From NCBI GenBank assembly GCA_963383645.1, contig OY726560.1, forward strand, positions 65,168,323 to 65,232,322: a stretch of 64,000 nt of DNA, read 5' to 3'. The position numbers and the translations under genes were made by a program. The notes beneath the pieces are model-generated. The model worked only from the letters and a program-made list of their open reading frames with translations, had not been told where the DNA came from and did no database searches. Below, one piece after another: positions 1 through 12,232 of the stretch. The DNA comes from Muscardinus avellanarius. Its lineage: Eukaryota > Chordata > Mammalia > Rodentia > Gliridae. Each line of letters starts with the position of its first letter. Within the stretch, counting starts at the first letter, position 1.

Positions 1-101
1 GGTGTGCCTGATTTGGGGGTTTTGCTGCAATCTGGAATACAAAGGGTTCTGGGCAGATAGTTTTTGCTTTTCTGTATTTCTAGCAGTGAAAGCAATGAGT
101 G

Positions 102-184
102 CTTCCTTCCTTCCTCCCTCCCTCCCTCCCTCCTTTCTTTTCTTTTCTTTCCTTTTCTTTTCTTTTTTCTTTTCTTTTCTTTTC
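102..184 (+). repeat. Polypyrimidine low-complexity tract
   Basis: Almost pure C/T on the plus strand, moving from TTCC/CTCC units to TTTTC units. The open frame crossing it only reflects the absence of stop codons in this composition. Confidence 0.95.
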
Positions 185-1010
185 ATACAATTCCTTTTGC
201 TTTTAAAACACTTTTGTTTACCATTACATGCTTTTGAATACACACCTCCATTTTTAAAGACATTTTAAATATCAAAGTTTTCACAAGTCAGAGTGGGGGA
301 GTCCACTGCCTAGACTTGTTGAGCTACACACAGTCCTGAATGCTGATGTCCATAAGCACTTTGGTGTTCAAGGGCCATGATGCTGTGAAGAGTGGACGAG
401 GCAACACTGCGAGGGCGAGACTGGGAAAGTGGTCAGCCTACTAGGTGGAATTGTGACTTATATAAAAATACTCTGGCAGTTATCAGCAGTGATGGCAAAT
501 GGAATCTGGAAAAAGAAAAGTATGTGCTATTTTAATGGGATTTTATAAAACATTTTAAAAGCACATTTGAATTTGTTAGTGTTCTTAGAAAACTTCAAGA
601 ACCTTGATTAATGAGAATCTTAATAAATTATAGTCAATTTTGAAAAAACAGTGCAGTATATTTTATAAAATCATTGCCTGCCTGCTCTTTTCTGTAAAAT
701 GCAAGTCTGTACAAGTCTGCACAAGGCCCAGGATTGGAGAAAAAAAGAGAAAAGTGGAAAAAATGTACTTCATAGAGGATTGGAACACTATAAATAATCT
801 GGTCTTAAAATTTTTAAAATTAGAAAGTAGCCACTTTTGAAGAGTTTGTAAGTATGCTTAGGAAGTAGACCATTTAAAACATGTGTGCGTGTGCATGTGT
901 GTATATATATACATACCACATAGACATATGTTCACAGTTGTGTTAGCCACAAAAGGTATGTAAAGGGAACAACCTGATACTACCACAGCTTTGTTATTTC
1001 ATCATTATTA
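185..1010. other. Unassigned AT-rich stretch
   Basis: No gene or repeat family recognised. The 66-codon frame at 640-840 has no family resemblance or splice context that I can see. Confidence 0.5.
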
Positions 1011-1011
1011 T

Positions 1012-1217
1012 TATTTTGTATGATATGAGGAATGAACCCAGGGTTGTTCTAACTCTGAGCTGTTTCTAGAGCCTTATTTTATTTTTTTACTATAAAACAG
1101 AGTCTCACTAAGTTGCAGAGAGCCCCACTAAGTTGCTGAGGCTGTCTTCAAACCTGTGATCCTCCTGTCTCAGCCTCCCAAGTACTGAGATTGCAAGCAT
1201 GTGCCATGACACCTGGT
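1012..1217 (-). mobile_element. B1-dID-type dimeric SINE, diverged
   Basis: Read on the minus strand it has a B1-like left half (GCATGTGCC...CTTGGGAGGCTGAGACAGGAGG, in reverse) and an ID-like right half ending in the box-B-like GGGTTCATTCC. It is diverged from the young copies, so it is an old insertion. Confidence 0.8.
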
Positions 1218-2240
1218 TCACTTCAGCATTATAGTAAAAGAAATTTCAGATTCAATTGGAACAATGAATAATACAATCAATTAAAAAAATAGCCATGCCA
1301 CATTCAAATGAACGTGTTTTAAACACCACAGCTGATATCCCACTTCCAATGGCGCTGGTTCTTTCACTTACTCATTCATGTGGCCAGGCAGTCATCACAT
1401 GATATTTTGGATCCTTACTATATACAAGGCTCTTTGATAGGAATGGAAAATATAATGGTGGGCAAATTGGACATGGTTCCTGTCTTCAAGAAGTTTACAT
1501 GATAGTGGGATAGCAGTCAGCCTGATAAACACACACAGGGAAGGAGGAGGAGAAGTGTAATAATATATGTCTGAGGAAGCTGAATGATAAAGAGACAGAG
1601 AGGGCAACATGGTCAGGGATGGCCTCTCACAACTTCTGGGTCAATCTCATCTTTATTGCACTGACACCAACCTCAGGTTTGTTTTTCCAGAGGTATTTAT
1701 ACACAGCTACAAGTCAATCAACATTCTCGTGCTACCACCACCAGAATACAATAAAGACCAATACAAAACACATATCACAGATAGATCTATCAGTACCCTT
1801 GTGTCATCACCACCTGATCATCTCTCAGACCTCTTTGAACTTTCCATAACCCCAGACCTTGTTGACTCTGGGCGAAGGACAGTCAGCTGAGTCAGAGACA
1901 CCAATCTAGGGGAAGGCCTTAATGGCTCCCAACAGGGGTGGGAACAGAGAAGCCCTTCCTGTGGTGAAGATGGTGGTGGAGATCCAGGATGTGGGGTTGG
2001 AAGCTTTTCTGGGAAGGGTGGAGGTATGCTTCATGCAGCTCTAGTGGAGGGAAGGGGGACTGTGTCTGAGGGATGCTCTGGGTCAGTGAGTTATGGGGAA
2101 GAGGCCATCAGCTGTGAGAGAGGGTAGAAGTTCTGTGAGGACAGTGAGGAGAGAAAGAGTTTGAAACCACAGGAGCCTCTTAGACATCTCTAGACTTATT
2201 GTATTATGAGCCTCCAACTTCTTCAAAACTACCTTCCCAG
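1218..2240. other. Mostly unassigned; weak L2-like segment at about 1390-1530
   Basis: Positions 1390-1530 (ACTATATACAAGGCTC... TGGTTCCTGTCTTCAAGAAGTTTACAT) resemble the reverse complement of the L2 3' end. The rest shows nothing recognisable. The overlapping frames at 1609-1890 are not supported as exons. Confidence 0.4.
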
Positions 2241-2243
2241 CCT

Positions 2244-2452
2244 AGTGTGATGATGGCTCATGCCCATCTAACTCCAGTACTTGGGAGGCTAAGACAGGAG
2301 GATCAGGTTTGAAACAACCCTCATCTATTTAGGGAGACATCTACTACCTAGCAAGATCCTGTTTCCAAACAAAAAATAAAAATTGTATAGGTAAAGCTAG
2401 AGGTAGAATTCCCCTGGTTTCAATCCCCAGTATCACAAACAACCAAACAAGA
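2244..2452 (+). mobile_element. B1-dID-type dimeric SINE, diverged
   Basis: The left half contains ACTTGGGAGGCTAAGACAGG, then an A-rich linker after CCTGTTTCCAAAC. The right ID-like half is AGCTAGAGGTAGAATTCCCC followed by TTTCAATCCCCAGTAT. Confidence 0.8.
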
Positions 2453-3104
2453 AACAATGAAAAAATGAAGTCTCTTAGAGGTCTTTGTTGCTCACTTATT
2501 AGCAAGTTCAATGTAGAAATCATGCCATGTTTCTTGATTATAAAGTAAGCCCTAAGTCTCTTTCTCTTTCCTACTGGAGAGTTAAACTACTAGAATTTGA
2601 AAACTAAAGAGGAAATTTGTAAAATAATTTGACTAAATCTCAGTAGCAAGACCACTGTCCAGATTCACCAACAAAAAAGGGCTGCCATTACTTTCTTAAA
2701 GGCCTATAGAGGTGGAAAGGAAGGAAAAAGTCCTATTAGAGACAACTCCACACTTTCTCTTAGGGAGGGCATGGGAAAAGAAATTGACTGAATTGGAAAG
2801 ATACCTGAGGTTCTCTTACAGTGAGAAGAAGGGAGCCAGGTAGAAGAACCAGGCTCAGATCTCCACATAGGGTTTGCTGCAGGGAAAGCTGGCTCTGTGG
2901 CCAGAGGGGAGCATGAAGAGCAAGGGAACCTATGAGATCTTTTGACCTGGATAGTGGAGATAAGAGAACCACTACAGGATTATGAATCCAAAGAAACAGT
3001 AACGAACATAGCAGTGGCATGTATGCAGGACCTGAACTTTGACATTAGGCAATTCTGATTCCTATCTGGTTTCATTGAGGACAGAAAAAGAGCCTTCCAA
3101 GTCT
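2453..3104. other. Unassigned stretch
   Basis: No gene or repeat recognised. An 86-codon minus-strand frame at 2760-3020 has no recognisable domain. Confidence 0.4.
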
Positions 3105-3107
3105 ATT

Positions 3108-3108
<1 letters not shown>

Positions 3109-3154
<46 letters not shown>
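3109..3154 (+). repeat. (GT)n microsatellite
   Basis: About 23 uninterrupted GT units. Confidence 0.98.
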
Positions 3155-3156
<2 letters not shown>

Positions 3157-3850
3157 ATTATTTTATTTGTATTTGTTTTTTTTGGTGAATTGTAATTTTA
3201 CATCATAGTGAGAGGTTCAAGGTGGTATAAATGTATAAACACAGCATTCGGTGTTTGTGTCAAAGGTTACTCATCTCTCATTTGAGATTTGTCATTTTGG
3301 GATACAGATCACTGGATGTGTCTGGATGTGTTTGCAATTCATCCTTCTGATGGACATAAGAAAGGTTATGATTTTGTACATTGTCCAGATTGAAAGTAAC
3401 TCTAGGTGAAAAAAGAAGGGTCATTGGAAGAGTCTTTATGTAGGAAATAAATGTGATGGTCCTGTTTCTGATTAAGATGCCAAAAGCTGCAGGCAACTGT
3501 CACCACTCTTGGACAAGGAGAACAATCTGAGCAATGTGCAAAATCAGAACTTTTCTTGTTCCTGTCCGAGAGCTGAGTTGGCAAAGCATTCGGCAGTCTG
3601 GATCCCAAAGTGACACTCCTTCCTTCAAGGAGAGACCTTTGGCACAGCGCAGGAGAGCTCCACTCAAGCTTCTCACCCATCTCTAGGCAGATAGGTGAGA
3701 AGACCCTACGCACAGTCTTTCCTTTGCTTTTTGTGCCAGTTAGGAGTGCTCTCAGCTATAAGTAACAGAATCCCTGACCACAATGTTGGTGAGTATAAAA
3801 TTGGACTTAGGATCCCAGAAATTACAAATTCTGAATTATCTTCAATTATG
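3155..3850. other. Unassigned; possible short L1-derived piece at about 3160-3280
   Basis: The stretch with TTTGGTGAATTGTAATTTTACATCATAGTG resembles, in part, minus-oriented L1 3' ends elsewhere in the window, but too weakly for a firm call. The overlapping minus frames at 3278-3713 have no recognisable domain. Confidence 0.35.
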
Positions 3851-3857
3851 TGATCAA

Positions 3858-4085
3858 AATAGCTAACATTTATGTAGCACTGACTGTGTGGCAGACACTC
3901 TCCTAAGGACTTTAAAACTTTAAATTCTAAAAGGAGACAGGCACTTTCATTATTCCCATTTTATATATCAGAATTTTAGGACACAGAAAGGTTGACTAAC
4001 TGATCCCTGGCCACACATTTAACAATCAGTGGAGCTTGTGCTGCCCCGGAGTTGATGCTCTTAACTACTATGGTGTGATCTCCAG
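3858..4085 (+). mobile_element. MIR SINE
   Basis: Shows the ordered MIR landmarks: AGCTAACATTTATGTAGCAC, then TTCCCATTTTATATATCAG, then GGACACAGAAAGGTTGACTAAC, the CCACACATTTAACAATCAG core, and CTCTTAACTACTATGGTG. Age is indicated by scattered substitutions throughout. Confidence 0.85.
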
Positions 4086-4239
4086 AAAGCTATTTAATTT
4101 CTCCGAGCTTTAGCTTTCATTCACATGTGTGTGTCTAGATGAGGGAATATAGGATGAAACCCATCAGTATCATTTACTAATCCTTCTCTGCAGAAATCTT
4201 CACTATAATAAAACCATAGGTATAAATTCTCATAATCTA

Positions 4240-4420
4240 CACTGTTAATGCATGTAACCAATCACTCAACTAACTAACCAACGAATTTAAGACTTACCAG
4301 GCATTGAACTCTGAGAATATGATGGTGAGCAGAGAAGATCTAGTGGAAGAGGTGGATATTAGAGAAATTATCTTGCAATTATATAATTGAGAAATTAATT
4401 ATTTAAAAAGAATACTTGTG
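4240..4420 (-). mobile_element. Possible L2 3'-end fragment
   Basis: ACCAATCACTCAACTAACT... CAGGCATTGAACTCTGAGAATATGATGGTGAGCAGA resembles the reverse complement of the L2 tail. Weak. Confidence 0.4.
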
Positions 4421-4429
4421 ATGCTTTGA

Positions 4430-5220
4430 AAGTCAATGAGAGTTATTAATTTAGATGGATTTATGAGGCCAAACATAAAAAATACATGTAATGGCACATG
4501 ATTGGAAACAAACTTGAACAACTAATTAATTATTAGCTCAAATAACATTTCTAGTTGCAAATCAAAAAAGCTAAATTCACAGAACTATGATTGGTATAAC
4601 TTGGAAAGCTGTTTTTACTGAAGTTTTGGTATAAGTCTTCTCTCTTGAAACAGTTCAAGTTACCTGTGTGTGAGTGACCCTTCCCCCTCCCTAGTAATAG
4701 ACTGTGGTTCTCTGCTCTGTTCAGTCTTGACAGTTATGAAAACATGACTGGGAGTGTACAAAACTTTGGAGAACAGCAATTCGCTGAAGTTCTACTCTGC
4801 TAAAGTGTTTACTTTCATTGGCTACTTTGCCTAATAGCTCTACTCTTGCTCTCTGTACTACAATGGAACTAGAAATAATAAATGGCTTCAGGAATTACTG
4901 AGAATGATAGGAGCTGGAAGGAGACACTTGATAACAGGGCAGATCGTGAGGACTTATGGGATGGTGTAGCCTTAGAGTTTCTCATACTTGGGAATCATGA
5001 TATCAGTTTACCAACTGAGCACCCAAGAGTCTGAAGTGTTTAACTAGGAATAGCACTTATTAGTGGACAATGAGAAATTTAATGGTCTAAACATAGCAGT
5101 TTGTTAGAGTATTTTCTCCCAGTTTTAAAAAAAAATTAGGAAACCAAATTTTAGCATGATTATGGAAAGTGTGATGATGGAGATCATGATGAGTGACCTG
5201 GATGATGTCAGAAATTCCAT
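4430..5220. other. Unassigned stretch
   Basis: No gene or repeat family recognised on either strand. Confidence 0.4.
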
Positions 5221-5224
5221 GTCT

Positions 5225-5870
5225 TGAATCCGTTCACTTCTCATTCTCCATGTTCACACTGCTTCTGGATATATCACTTCCTTTCTGGACTCTTTATAGC
5301 CATGAACTACCCACTATTATATTAGAATGAATGAGATCACTAAAACACAAATCTGATCATATAACTTTGCCTGAAGTCCTCGTATTGGCATCCCATTCTT
5401 CAGATAAATCTCAGGTCCTCCCAATGACTCTCAGGCTTCTGTGCGATCAGACCTGCCAATCACATACTTCAGCCACTTCTATTGATTATTGATTATCTCT
5501 CACTCACACTTGCCACACCAAGTTTCTCTGTTTCTTCTAATGTACTTGTTCAGCTTCGTTTCTACCATTCTGTTCACTGCTGTCCTAGAAAACTTCTATT
5601 GATACTTTGGAAATTTGCTTAATTCTTGCTTCTGCTAACAGCCATCTTTGTCTTATAGTTTAGTTATGTTGCTCCTGTCACATAAAACCCCTTTTTTTTC
5701 TCTCTACTTTCTTAAATATCTTCCTGGACTATATCACTGGTGCAGGAGGTGATCACAACATTCTATGAAGGTTCTGAAAAGTCAGGAGTTAAGTTGATCT
5801 CATTCATCATTGTATTTCTGATACCTAGTAAAATGCATAAAATTCAGTAGATGCTAAATAATAGCTTATT
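5225..5870 (+). mobile_element. LINE L2 fragment with 3' end
   Basis: Contains the diverged L2 signatures AAATCTGATCATATAAC, CCATTCTTCAGATAAA and AGACCTGCC. It ends with GTATTTCTGATACCTAGTA... TCAGTAGATGCTAAATAAT, which matches the L2 3' tail. Confidence 0.65.
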
Positions 5871-6289
5871 AAGTAAATGTGTATATCTCAATGTAAATTT
5901 GTGTTAAATTATGATAAACAAGTCATATATTTTTATGCTTCCCAAGGAATTCAGTGGTCCACTTCTTACTGTCTTTCCTAGATCCAGTGCCAACGTATGT
6001 CTACCTGCCTTTATCCTCCAAAGATAAAACCTATGCACTTTTAGGTTTTATTGACGTGCAGTGAATTTATAGTCAGGTTCTTACTCTTTTTTCTGAAACT
6101 TAAAAAATGTCTCTAGAGAACATTTTAAGAATTATTTTCTGATATTCATTATGGGCTTATTCTTTACTTTAAATATTAGGGGTTCTCAAGAAGAACAATA
6201 AAATATAATCATTTACCCAAAAATGTCAAGATTATTTGTTCATCTTCATATATGTGAGCATAGCTCAGAATTCTTATTACAATCAATAG
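5871..6289. other. Unassigned stretch
   Basis: No feature recognised. Confidence 0.4.
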
Positions 6290-6304
6290 AAATACATTAT
6301 CTCA

Positions 6305-6516
6305 CCGGGCGTGCTGGCGCACGCTTGTAATCCCCGCGCTTGGGAGGCGGAGACAGGAGGATCGCGCTGGTTCAGAGCCAGACTTGCTGGCTTAAGAGAC
6401 CCTGTTTCCACATAAAAAGGGTAAAAAATAGGTCTGAGAGCGTAGCCCGTGGGGGTGTATCCCAGAGGTAGAAGGGCTTCCAGGAACTCCAGTACCACCA
6501 AAAAAAAAAAAAGAAA
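6305..6516 (+). mobile_element. Young B1-dID-type SINE with target-site duplication
   Basis: Near-consensus copy of the youngest subfamily in the window. It starts ccgggcgtgctggcgcacgc, has the GCGCTTGGGAGGCGGAGACA block, and ends with a right half GTAGAAGGGCTTCCAGGAAC and a poly(A) tail. It is flanked by a 15-bp duplication with one mismatch, AAATACATTATCTCA at 6290-6304 and AAATACACTATCTCA at 6517-6531. Confidence 0.93.
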
Positions 6517-6534
6517 AAATACACTATCTCAGAC

Positions 6535-7555
6535 ATAATCTAGCAAGTTTAAAGCAGTAATTTTGACTTTTCAGCTAGATTCTAATAGTGATGGAGTTAT
6601 AGAATAGGGTTATGCTTTTTATATTTTTATTGTTGAAGTTTAACTATACATTATACTGAGGTGTGGAATAGTAGAGATATATACATGTATACTTAGTGTA
6701 CAGTTGGTGTGTTTTATTCTGAGTCTCACCCTTCTTTTTCCCCTTTCCTGTATTGGGATTTCTATTGATAGTTTCTGTACATGTACATAGAATTATTTAA
6801 ATTTTTGCCTTCATTGTGTCTTTATTCGCCCTATTTCTTTTGCTGGGCCCCCTCCATTGCTGTATTGGAGTCTGTACTCCTTAATCTGAGTATTTAAAAT
6901 ATCAAAACATGAACTGCAAATGAGAAAAACACTATCTTGAACTCAAAGCATTGCTATATAGCAAAATTATTTGTTGAATCTCAGTTGTATTATTTTTCAG
7001 GTCATTTGTCACTTGCAACATTATAATTTGTCAACAATATTTTACAATAAAGTAAGTAGTTAATTTCCGAATAATATACATTTTTATGCATATTTGGTAA
7101 AGTCATATTTTGGAAAGGAAGTTACTATTTTCATTGATTAAAGTTTACTTCTGAGGGTCAAAAATAAATAAATAAATAAATATTAGGTGTTCTTTGCTGT
7201 CACCTCATTAGTCATTAAAAGCCATTGCATTCAGAAATAATATGATAGTAGCAGAGTTGATTGTTAGAATCCTGAGGTAATGAAGAAGAATGTTAATTGG
7301 AAAGAATAAGAATGAGCTAATAAGAGACAGAATGTACTTTAGAAGGATATTAGTTGCTCCCAAATTTGGATCTTTATTACTTGTTCCCTATTTTCACTCC
7401 CAAACATTTTTCTCCTTCATTTACCATAAGAAAAAAGTTTAAGGGTAAAAGAAAGAGTTATTTCATTTAGCTAAGATGTTTTTAAATTTTCAGGACAAGT
7501 CCATGACAATTTACCATGATACTTGGACACAGTCTTCCATCTTGTTTTAAAATAA
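6535..7555. other. Mostly unassigned; possible old L1 3' piece at 6615-6890
   Basis: 6615-6890 (TTTTTATTGTTGAAGTTTAACTATACA..., then C-rich CCCTTCTTTTTCCCCTTTCC) has the layout of a minus-oriented L1 3' UTR but is too diverged to place. A short (AAAT)n run lies near 7165. No gene seen. Confidence 0.4.
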
Positions 7556-7574
7556 CTCTTTTTTTTTTTTTTTA

Positions 7575-9700
7575 CAAAATTAAAAATGGCAGAATAGAAG
7601 GAGACAGCACATTTCAGTTGCTCCAAGACTTGGAACTCAACCAGCACGAAGACTGCTTCTTGGCAAGAAAAGGAAAGCAGTCAGAACTCAGTAGTACAAA
7701 GACAGTCAAAATGTGGTGGAACTGGATGCAGCATGGAGAGCAGACGACTCAAAAGAGCTCTATGTCTCACCTGGTGAACAGAAAGTAGAGGCAGCACCAT
7801 CTTGCTGAGCCCGTGCCAGGGCTGGCAGCTCTTGGGTCAACAGCTCTCAGAGACAAAATCCAACAAAGAAGAAGCAGAATCTTGGTGAGCCAGTGACTAC
7901 AGAAAACTATCATCAAACGCATTTGCTCTCTTCTCTCCAACCTTGAATACTCAAGACTTGACTCCCCAGATCTCCTGGCAATCTCTTTAGCAAATCTCTG
8001 CAGCAGCTTCAGCTGAACTCAGACTGAGAAGCACCAGGGCCTTTCTTCAGGGACCTTAGTGGCCATATCCTACCTTGTCATGACCACTGTGTATCTACAG
8101 ACCAACTAGGCAAATCACTCAGTGAAATGCATGGCTGCAGCTGAACTCACCTCTTCCTGAAGGGACCCAAGTTGGACTAGTCAAGACCCTGAGTTGTGTC
8201 TGTGAGCTGAAATAACTTAGCCATTCATACTGCAGGCTCAAAAGGCCATAAACTGGTGCTTGGAGCTGTTTGGACATTTCAAGCCTCAAGGCCAGAGACC
8301 AACAAGGTTTCATGTGGTCACAGTTGTGCAGAGCAGCAGTGGTGTCCCTGGTGCTAAAGAACTAAGCCACCCAAGCCCTAGGCTTAGAACAGTACACTTT
8401 CTCCCTGCCTTTTCAGTTGCTCCAAGATTTGGAATTCAACCGGCAGGAATACTGCTTCTTGGCAAGAAAAGGAAAGCAGCCAGAATTCAACAGTACGAAG
8501 ATAAACCACTGGCTAACCTAACCAAAAGAAAGAAAGAATCAGCCCAAATTATTAAAGTCAGAAATGAAAAAGGAGACATCACCACAGGTAGTGGAGGAAT
8601 CCGGAGGATCATCAGAAACTATTTTGAAAATTTATATTGTAACAAACTGGAAACCTTAGAAGATATCAATAGATTTATAGCCACATATAACATATAACAC
8701 ACCTAAACTGAACTAAGAACACACAGAACACTCAAACTGACCAAAATCAAGTAAAAATATAGAAACAGCAATAAAAAGCCTTCCATCAAAGAAAAGCCCA
8801 GGAAACTATCAAGAATCTAAAGAGAAAGCCTGCAGAATGGGAGATCTTTGCCAGCTATTCCTCTGACATAGAACTAATATGTAGAATACACAAAGTACTT
8901 AAAAGTCTCGACACTAAAAAATCAAGTAACCCAATAAAAATGGGTGGCTGAATTGAATAGACATTTCACAAAAGAGGAGATACAAATGGTCATATAATAC
9001 ATGAAGAAATGTCCAACATCATTAGCAATCAGGGAGATGCAAATCAAGACTACAGGGAGATTCCATCTAACCCTAATCAGAATGGCAATCATCAAGAAGT
9101 CAAACAATAATAAATGTTGGTGAGGATGTGGGGAAACAGGAACTCTTCCACACTGTTGGTGGGATTGCAAATTAGTGCAGCCATTATGGTGATCAGTGTG
9201 GAGATTCCTCAGAAATGTGGGAATGATATTTCACCTAACTCCAACTAGAATAGCCATCATTCAAAACACAAACAACAACAGATGCTGGCGAGGATGTGGA
9301 GAAGTGGGAACTCTAAGACATTTTTGGTGGGATTGCAAATTAGTGCAACCACTTTGGAAAACAGTATGGAGAATCCTCAGAAGAATGGGAGCAAATCTAC
9401 CATTTGATCCAGCAATACCACTGTTGGGTATCTACCCAAAAGAAAAGAAACCAAACTACCAAACTAATGCATGTGTATCTATGTTCATAGCTGCACAATT
9501 CACCATAGCCAAACTATGGAACCAGCCAAGATGTCCATCAACAGATGAATGGATTACAAAACTGTGGGATATGTACACAATGGAATTTTACTCAGCCATC
9601 AAAAAAAAAACACTCAATTACATCATTTTCAGGGAAATGGATGGAACTGGAGGACATTATGCTAAGTGAGATTAGTCAGGCACAAAAAAATCTACTGTGA
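7575..9700 (+). pseudogene. LINE-1 pseudogene: 5' UTR-like region joined to ORF2 remnants
   Basis: The 5' part (7575-8500) resembles an L1 5' UTR and carries two copies of an 80-bp unit (about 7614-7690 and 8413-8490). It joins directly to ORF2 near 8500; ORF1 is missing. The linker before the reverse transcriptase is readable (KVRNEKGDITT, NYFENLYCNKLETLEDI). Near 8805 the sequence jumps from AAAAGCCC, at the start of the RT domain, to ORF2 sequence well beyond it, so RT is deleted. A C-terminal block then occurs twice (9058-9216 and 9225-9385), and the second runs into an open frame ending at 9669. Not functional. Confidence 0.8.
9196..9669 (+). pseudogene. L1 ORF2 C-terminal fragment
   Basis: A 157-codon open remnant of ORF2p. 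It has the C-terminal Cys/His/Trp-rich block ([27 protein letters not shown]), then [33 protein letters not shown] and [13 protein letters not shown], ending HYAK. These are conserved landmarks of mammalian L1 ORF2p downstream of the reverse transcriptase. No upstream ORF2 continues into it in frame. Confidence 0.88.
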
Positions 9701-10699
9701 TGGAGTGCATGGCACATCTATTTACCTTCCACTTGTCAAGACAAGTCAGGTGGCTAAGCCCAGAATCAATGGGAAAGATCTAACTTCTTACACTTATGAA
9801 GAAAGCGAATTATTACAAACAGGAACATCAAAGCCACAACTGCTCATTCAAACACTACTTCTACTAAAATATTTAAGCATATCAAATTTCTTACTTAGCT
9901 TTTATTTTAATAAGTGAAAACATATAATTTTAGATTCCCAAAATGGCATCACATCATACTTTTCATTATAATTATATTTAAAAACTATATAATATTTCAT
10001 TCAATTGAGTAACCATAATTTCTCTGTAATTTAGCCATTTAGGTTTTTCCCAGTCCTTTGTTCTTTATAATGATCATTACTGGTCTAATGAAAACCTTTG
10101 TCTGTAAATTTTTTTCTGGACATAAAATCCTTTCTTTTGACTAGACGCCCAGAAGAATAATAACTGGGTCAAAGAGTGTGAATATTTTTAGAGTTCTTAA
10201 AATAATTTGACAAATTGCTTTTCAAAAGGGTGGTAACAATTTCTACTCCTACTTGCAGTATATAAGAAGGCCAATTTGTACCAAAATTTTACCAGCAGTT
10301 GTATTATTAATGATATGAAGTATTTCCAAAACTATTCCCTGTCCAGGTATATTTACCCCATCTTCTATTTTGTGCACCTCTTTCTCTTTTTAAGTCCTCT
10401 CCCTCCAGAGGGCTGAAACTCACCTAGGGCAGACACTCTAGGTGTCTAGTAACTATATTCTTAACTCTTTGTATGTGCCTGTTTAAAAGCTGGTTGAGTG
10501 AATCATCTGCTGAAAGTAAACAAGTAAAAATTAATATAGTATCCATTTTTAAGCATGTTTATTTCTTTGATTACTATAAGGTGAACACTTTTCTATATTT
10601 TTATCAACCAATTGTGTTTTATCTTTTGTAGGTGAGTGTTGTTGCCCATGACTAATTTGCCTATCAAGACTTAGTGCTTTCCTGATGGAACTAGGATGA

Positions 10700-10774
10700 T
10701 TCTTGAAGCTGTGGCTATACTTCGGTGGTAGATCTAATGCTGAGGATTCAGAAGAACTTGGGTTTGATTCCCAG

Positions 10775-10778
<4 letters not shown>
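10700..10778 (+). mobile_element. ID-like tRNA-derived SINE monomer
   Basis: GTGGCTATACTTCGGTGGTAGA followed by TTGGGTTTGATTCCCAGG preserves degenerate A-box and B-box spacing. It ends directly in the (CA)n tract, which probably grew from its tail. Confidence 0.6.

Positions 10779-10821
<43 letters not shown>
10779..10821 (+). repeat. (CA)n microsatellite
   Basis: About 21 CA units following the ID-like monomer. Confidence 0.97.
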
Positions 10822-10824
<3 letters not shown>

Positions 10825-11250
10825 GGTTAACTATGTAACAAATATTTCTTTCTAGTATGACAAATAGCTTTCTCTGATAAAAGTTTTGACCTTTAGTTAC
10901 TTTTATATTTGTTACTTTGGGATATTTAAATTTTTATATAATGTAAGTATTTCAGTCTTCTGTAATTTCTCTCCACATTTAGATATTTCTTCTCCTAAGA
11001 GTTTGACAAGTAAATATTCTGTTTTTATATGGTCTTTAATGTTATATTTAGTTCTTCAATTTATTAGGAATTTCCTCTGTATGGTAGAGAGTGATAAAAC
11101 CCCACATTTTTCCTAAATGATTGAAGAACTTCTTCCTTGTAGGACTCTCAGGTTCTTGTGTCATGGGGTTCTGAATAGAGTTTCTGTCCAATGAACAAAT
11201 TTAAATAAATTTTGTGTCTCATCTCTTAAACTACTTAAAATTTTAAAATT

Positions 11251-11785
11251 TCTTATATGACTATGGGGCAAATCACCAGATGTGGATTAGCCTTTTTTTT
11301 ATCTTTTTTTTTATCATTGTACTCTGACTCACATCCATAGCCTAATTTTTATGTGAAGCATGAAAGCAACTGGACAGATTATCACAAATCTATCATCCTA
11401 AACAGAAAAATAATCCTTAGAAAGTGCCCTATCTCAATGAATCAGGCGAACCAACTTCATGTCTGAAAGAAATATTTAGCCCAGAATGACATCATCCAAG
11501 TCCACCGTAATTTGAAAGGTGAGGGTCACAGCCAGATGACACATGGCACTGTGGCTTGAGTTTGATATGAGGTAACTGGCTGTTATCAATGAAAGATTGT
11601 TCCCAAGGGCAACTTGAGCATCATCTTGACCTGAACCCTTCCAGGATGACTTCACCTAAAGGGTAAAGATAGGAAGGCCTGGGGACAAATGACTCTAGAA
11701 ACTGCACGGGCCCCTCAAGACCATTGGGTTGCTTTATTGACTCTGGAAGGAGGTAAGCATTACCCATTAAGAAGACATATATAGT
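11251..11785. other. Unassigned stretch
   Basis: No gene or repeat recognised. Confidence 0.4.
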
Positions 11786-11789
11786 CTGC

Positions 11790-12020
11790 TGTGCAACATT
11801 GTACCTGTAGTTAATAATATTAGATTGTGTACTTTAAAGTTTATTAAGTAGATGAATTCCATATTAAGTATTCTTAGAAAAAAATCAAAGGGGTGGGGGA
11901 AATTTGAGAGATGCTTATGTTTAACCACTGAGATTGTGGGGATGGTTTCACAGGTATATATGTATGTTAAGCTCATCAAATTGTATACATGTGTGCCTTT
12001 CTTTTGTAATTAATAATGCA
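11790..12020 (+). mobile_element. Old L1 3'-UTR end (L1M-like)
   Basis: AACCACTGAGATTGTGGGGATGGTTTCACAGGTATATA and ATCAAATTGTATACATGTGTGCC follow the order seen in old mammalian L1 3' ends. Confidence 0.5.
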
Positions 12021-12025
12021 TCATT

Positions 12026-12232
12026 CCAGGTATGGTGATGCATGCCTGTAATTCCAGTAGTTGAGAGGCAGAGACAACAGGATCTCAAATTTAAAGCTAG
12101 CCTCAGCAAGTTAGCTAGATTCACAGCAACTTAGGCCATGTTTAAATATAAAAAAAATAAAAAGGGTTGGGGTATATCCTAGAGGTAGAATGTCCCTAGG
12201 TTCAATCTGCAGTACTAAAGTACTAAATATGT

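Larger units (their letters stand above)
9910..11250 (-). mobile_element. Old LINE-1 (L1M-like), fragmented
   Basis: On the minus strand it matches old L1 ORF2 sequence. The plus strand shows the usual reverse landmarks: TAATAACTGGGTCAAAGAG near 10160, AGGTGAACACTTTTCTATATT near 10580, and TTTCTTCTCCTAAGAGTTTGAC near 10985. It is interrupted by an ID-like sequence and a (CA)n run at 10700-10821, and by an L2-like tail near 10390-10505. Confidence 0.6.
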
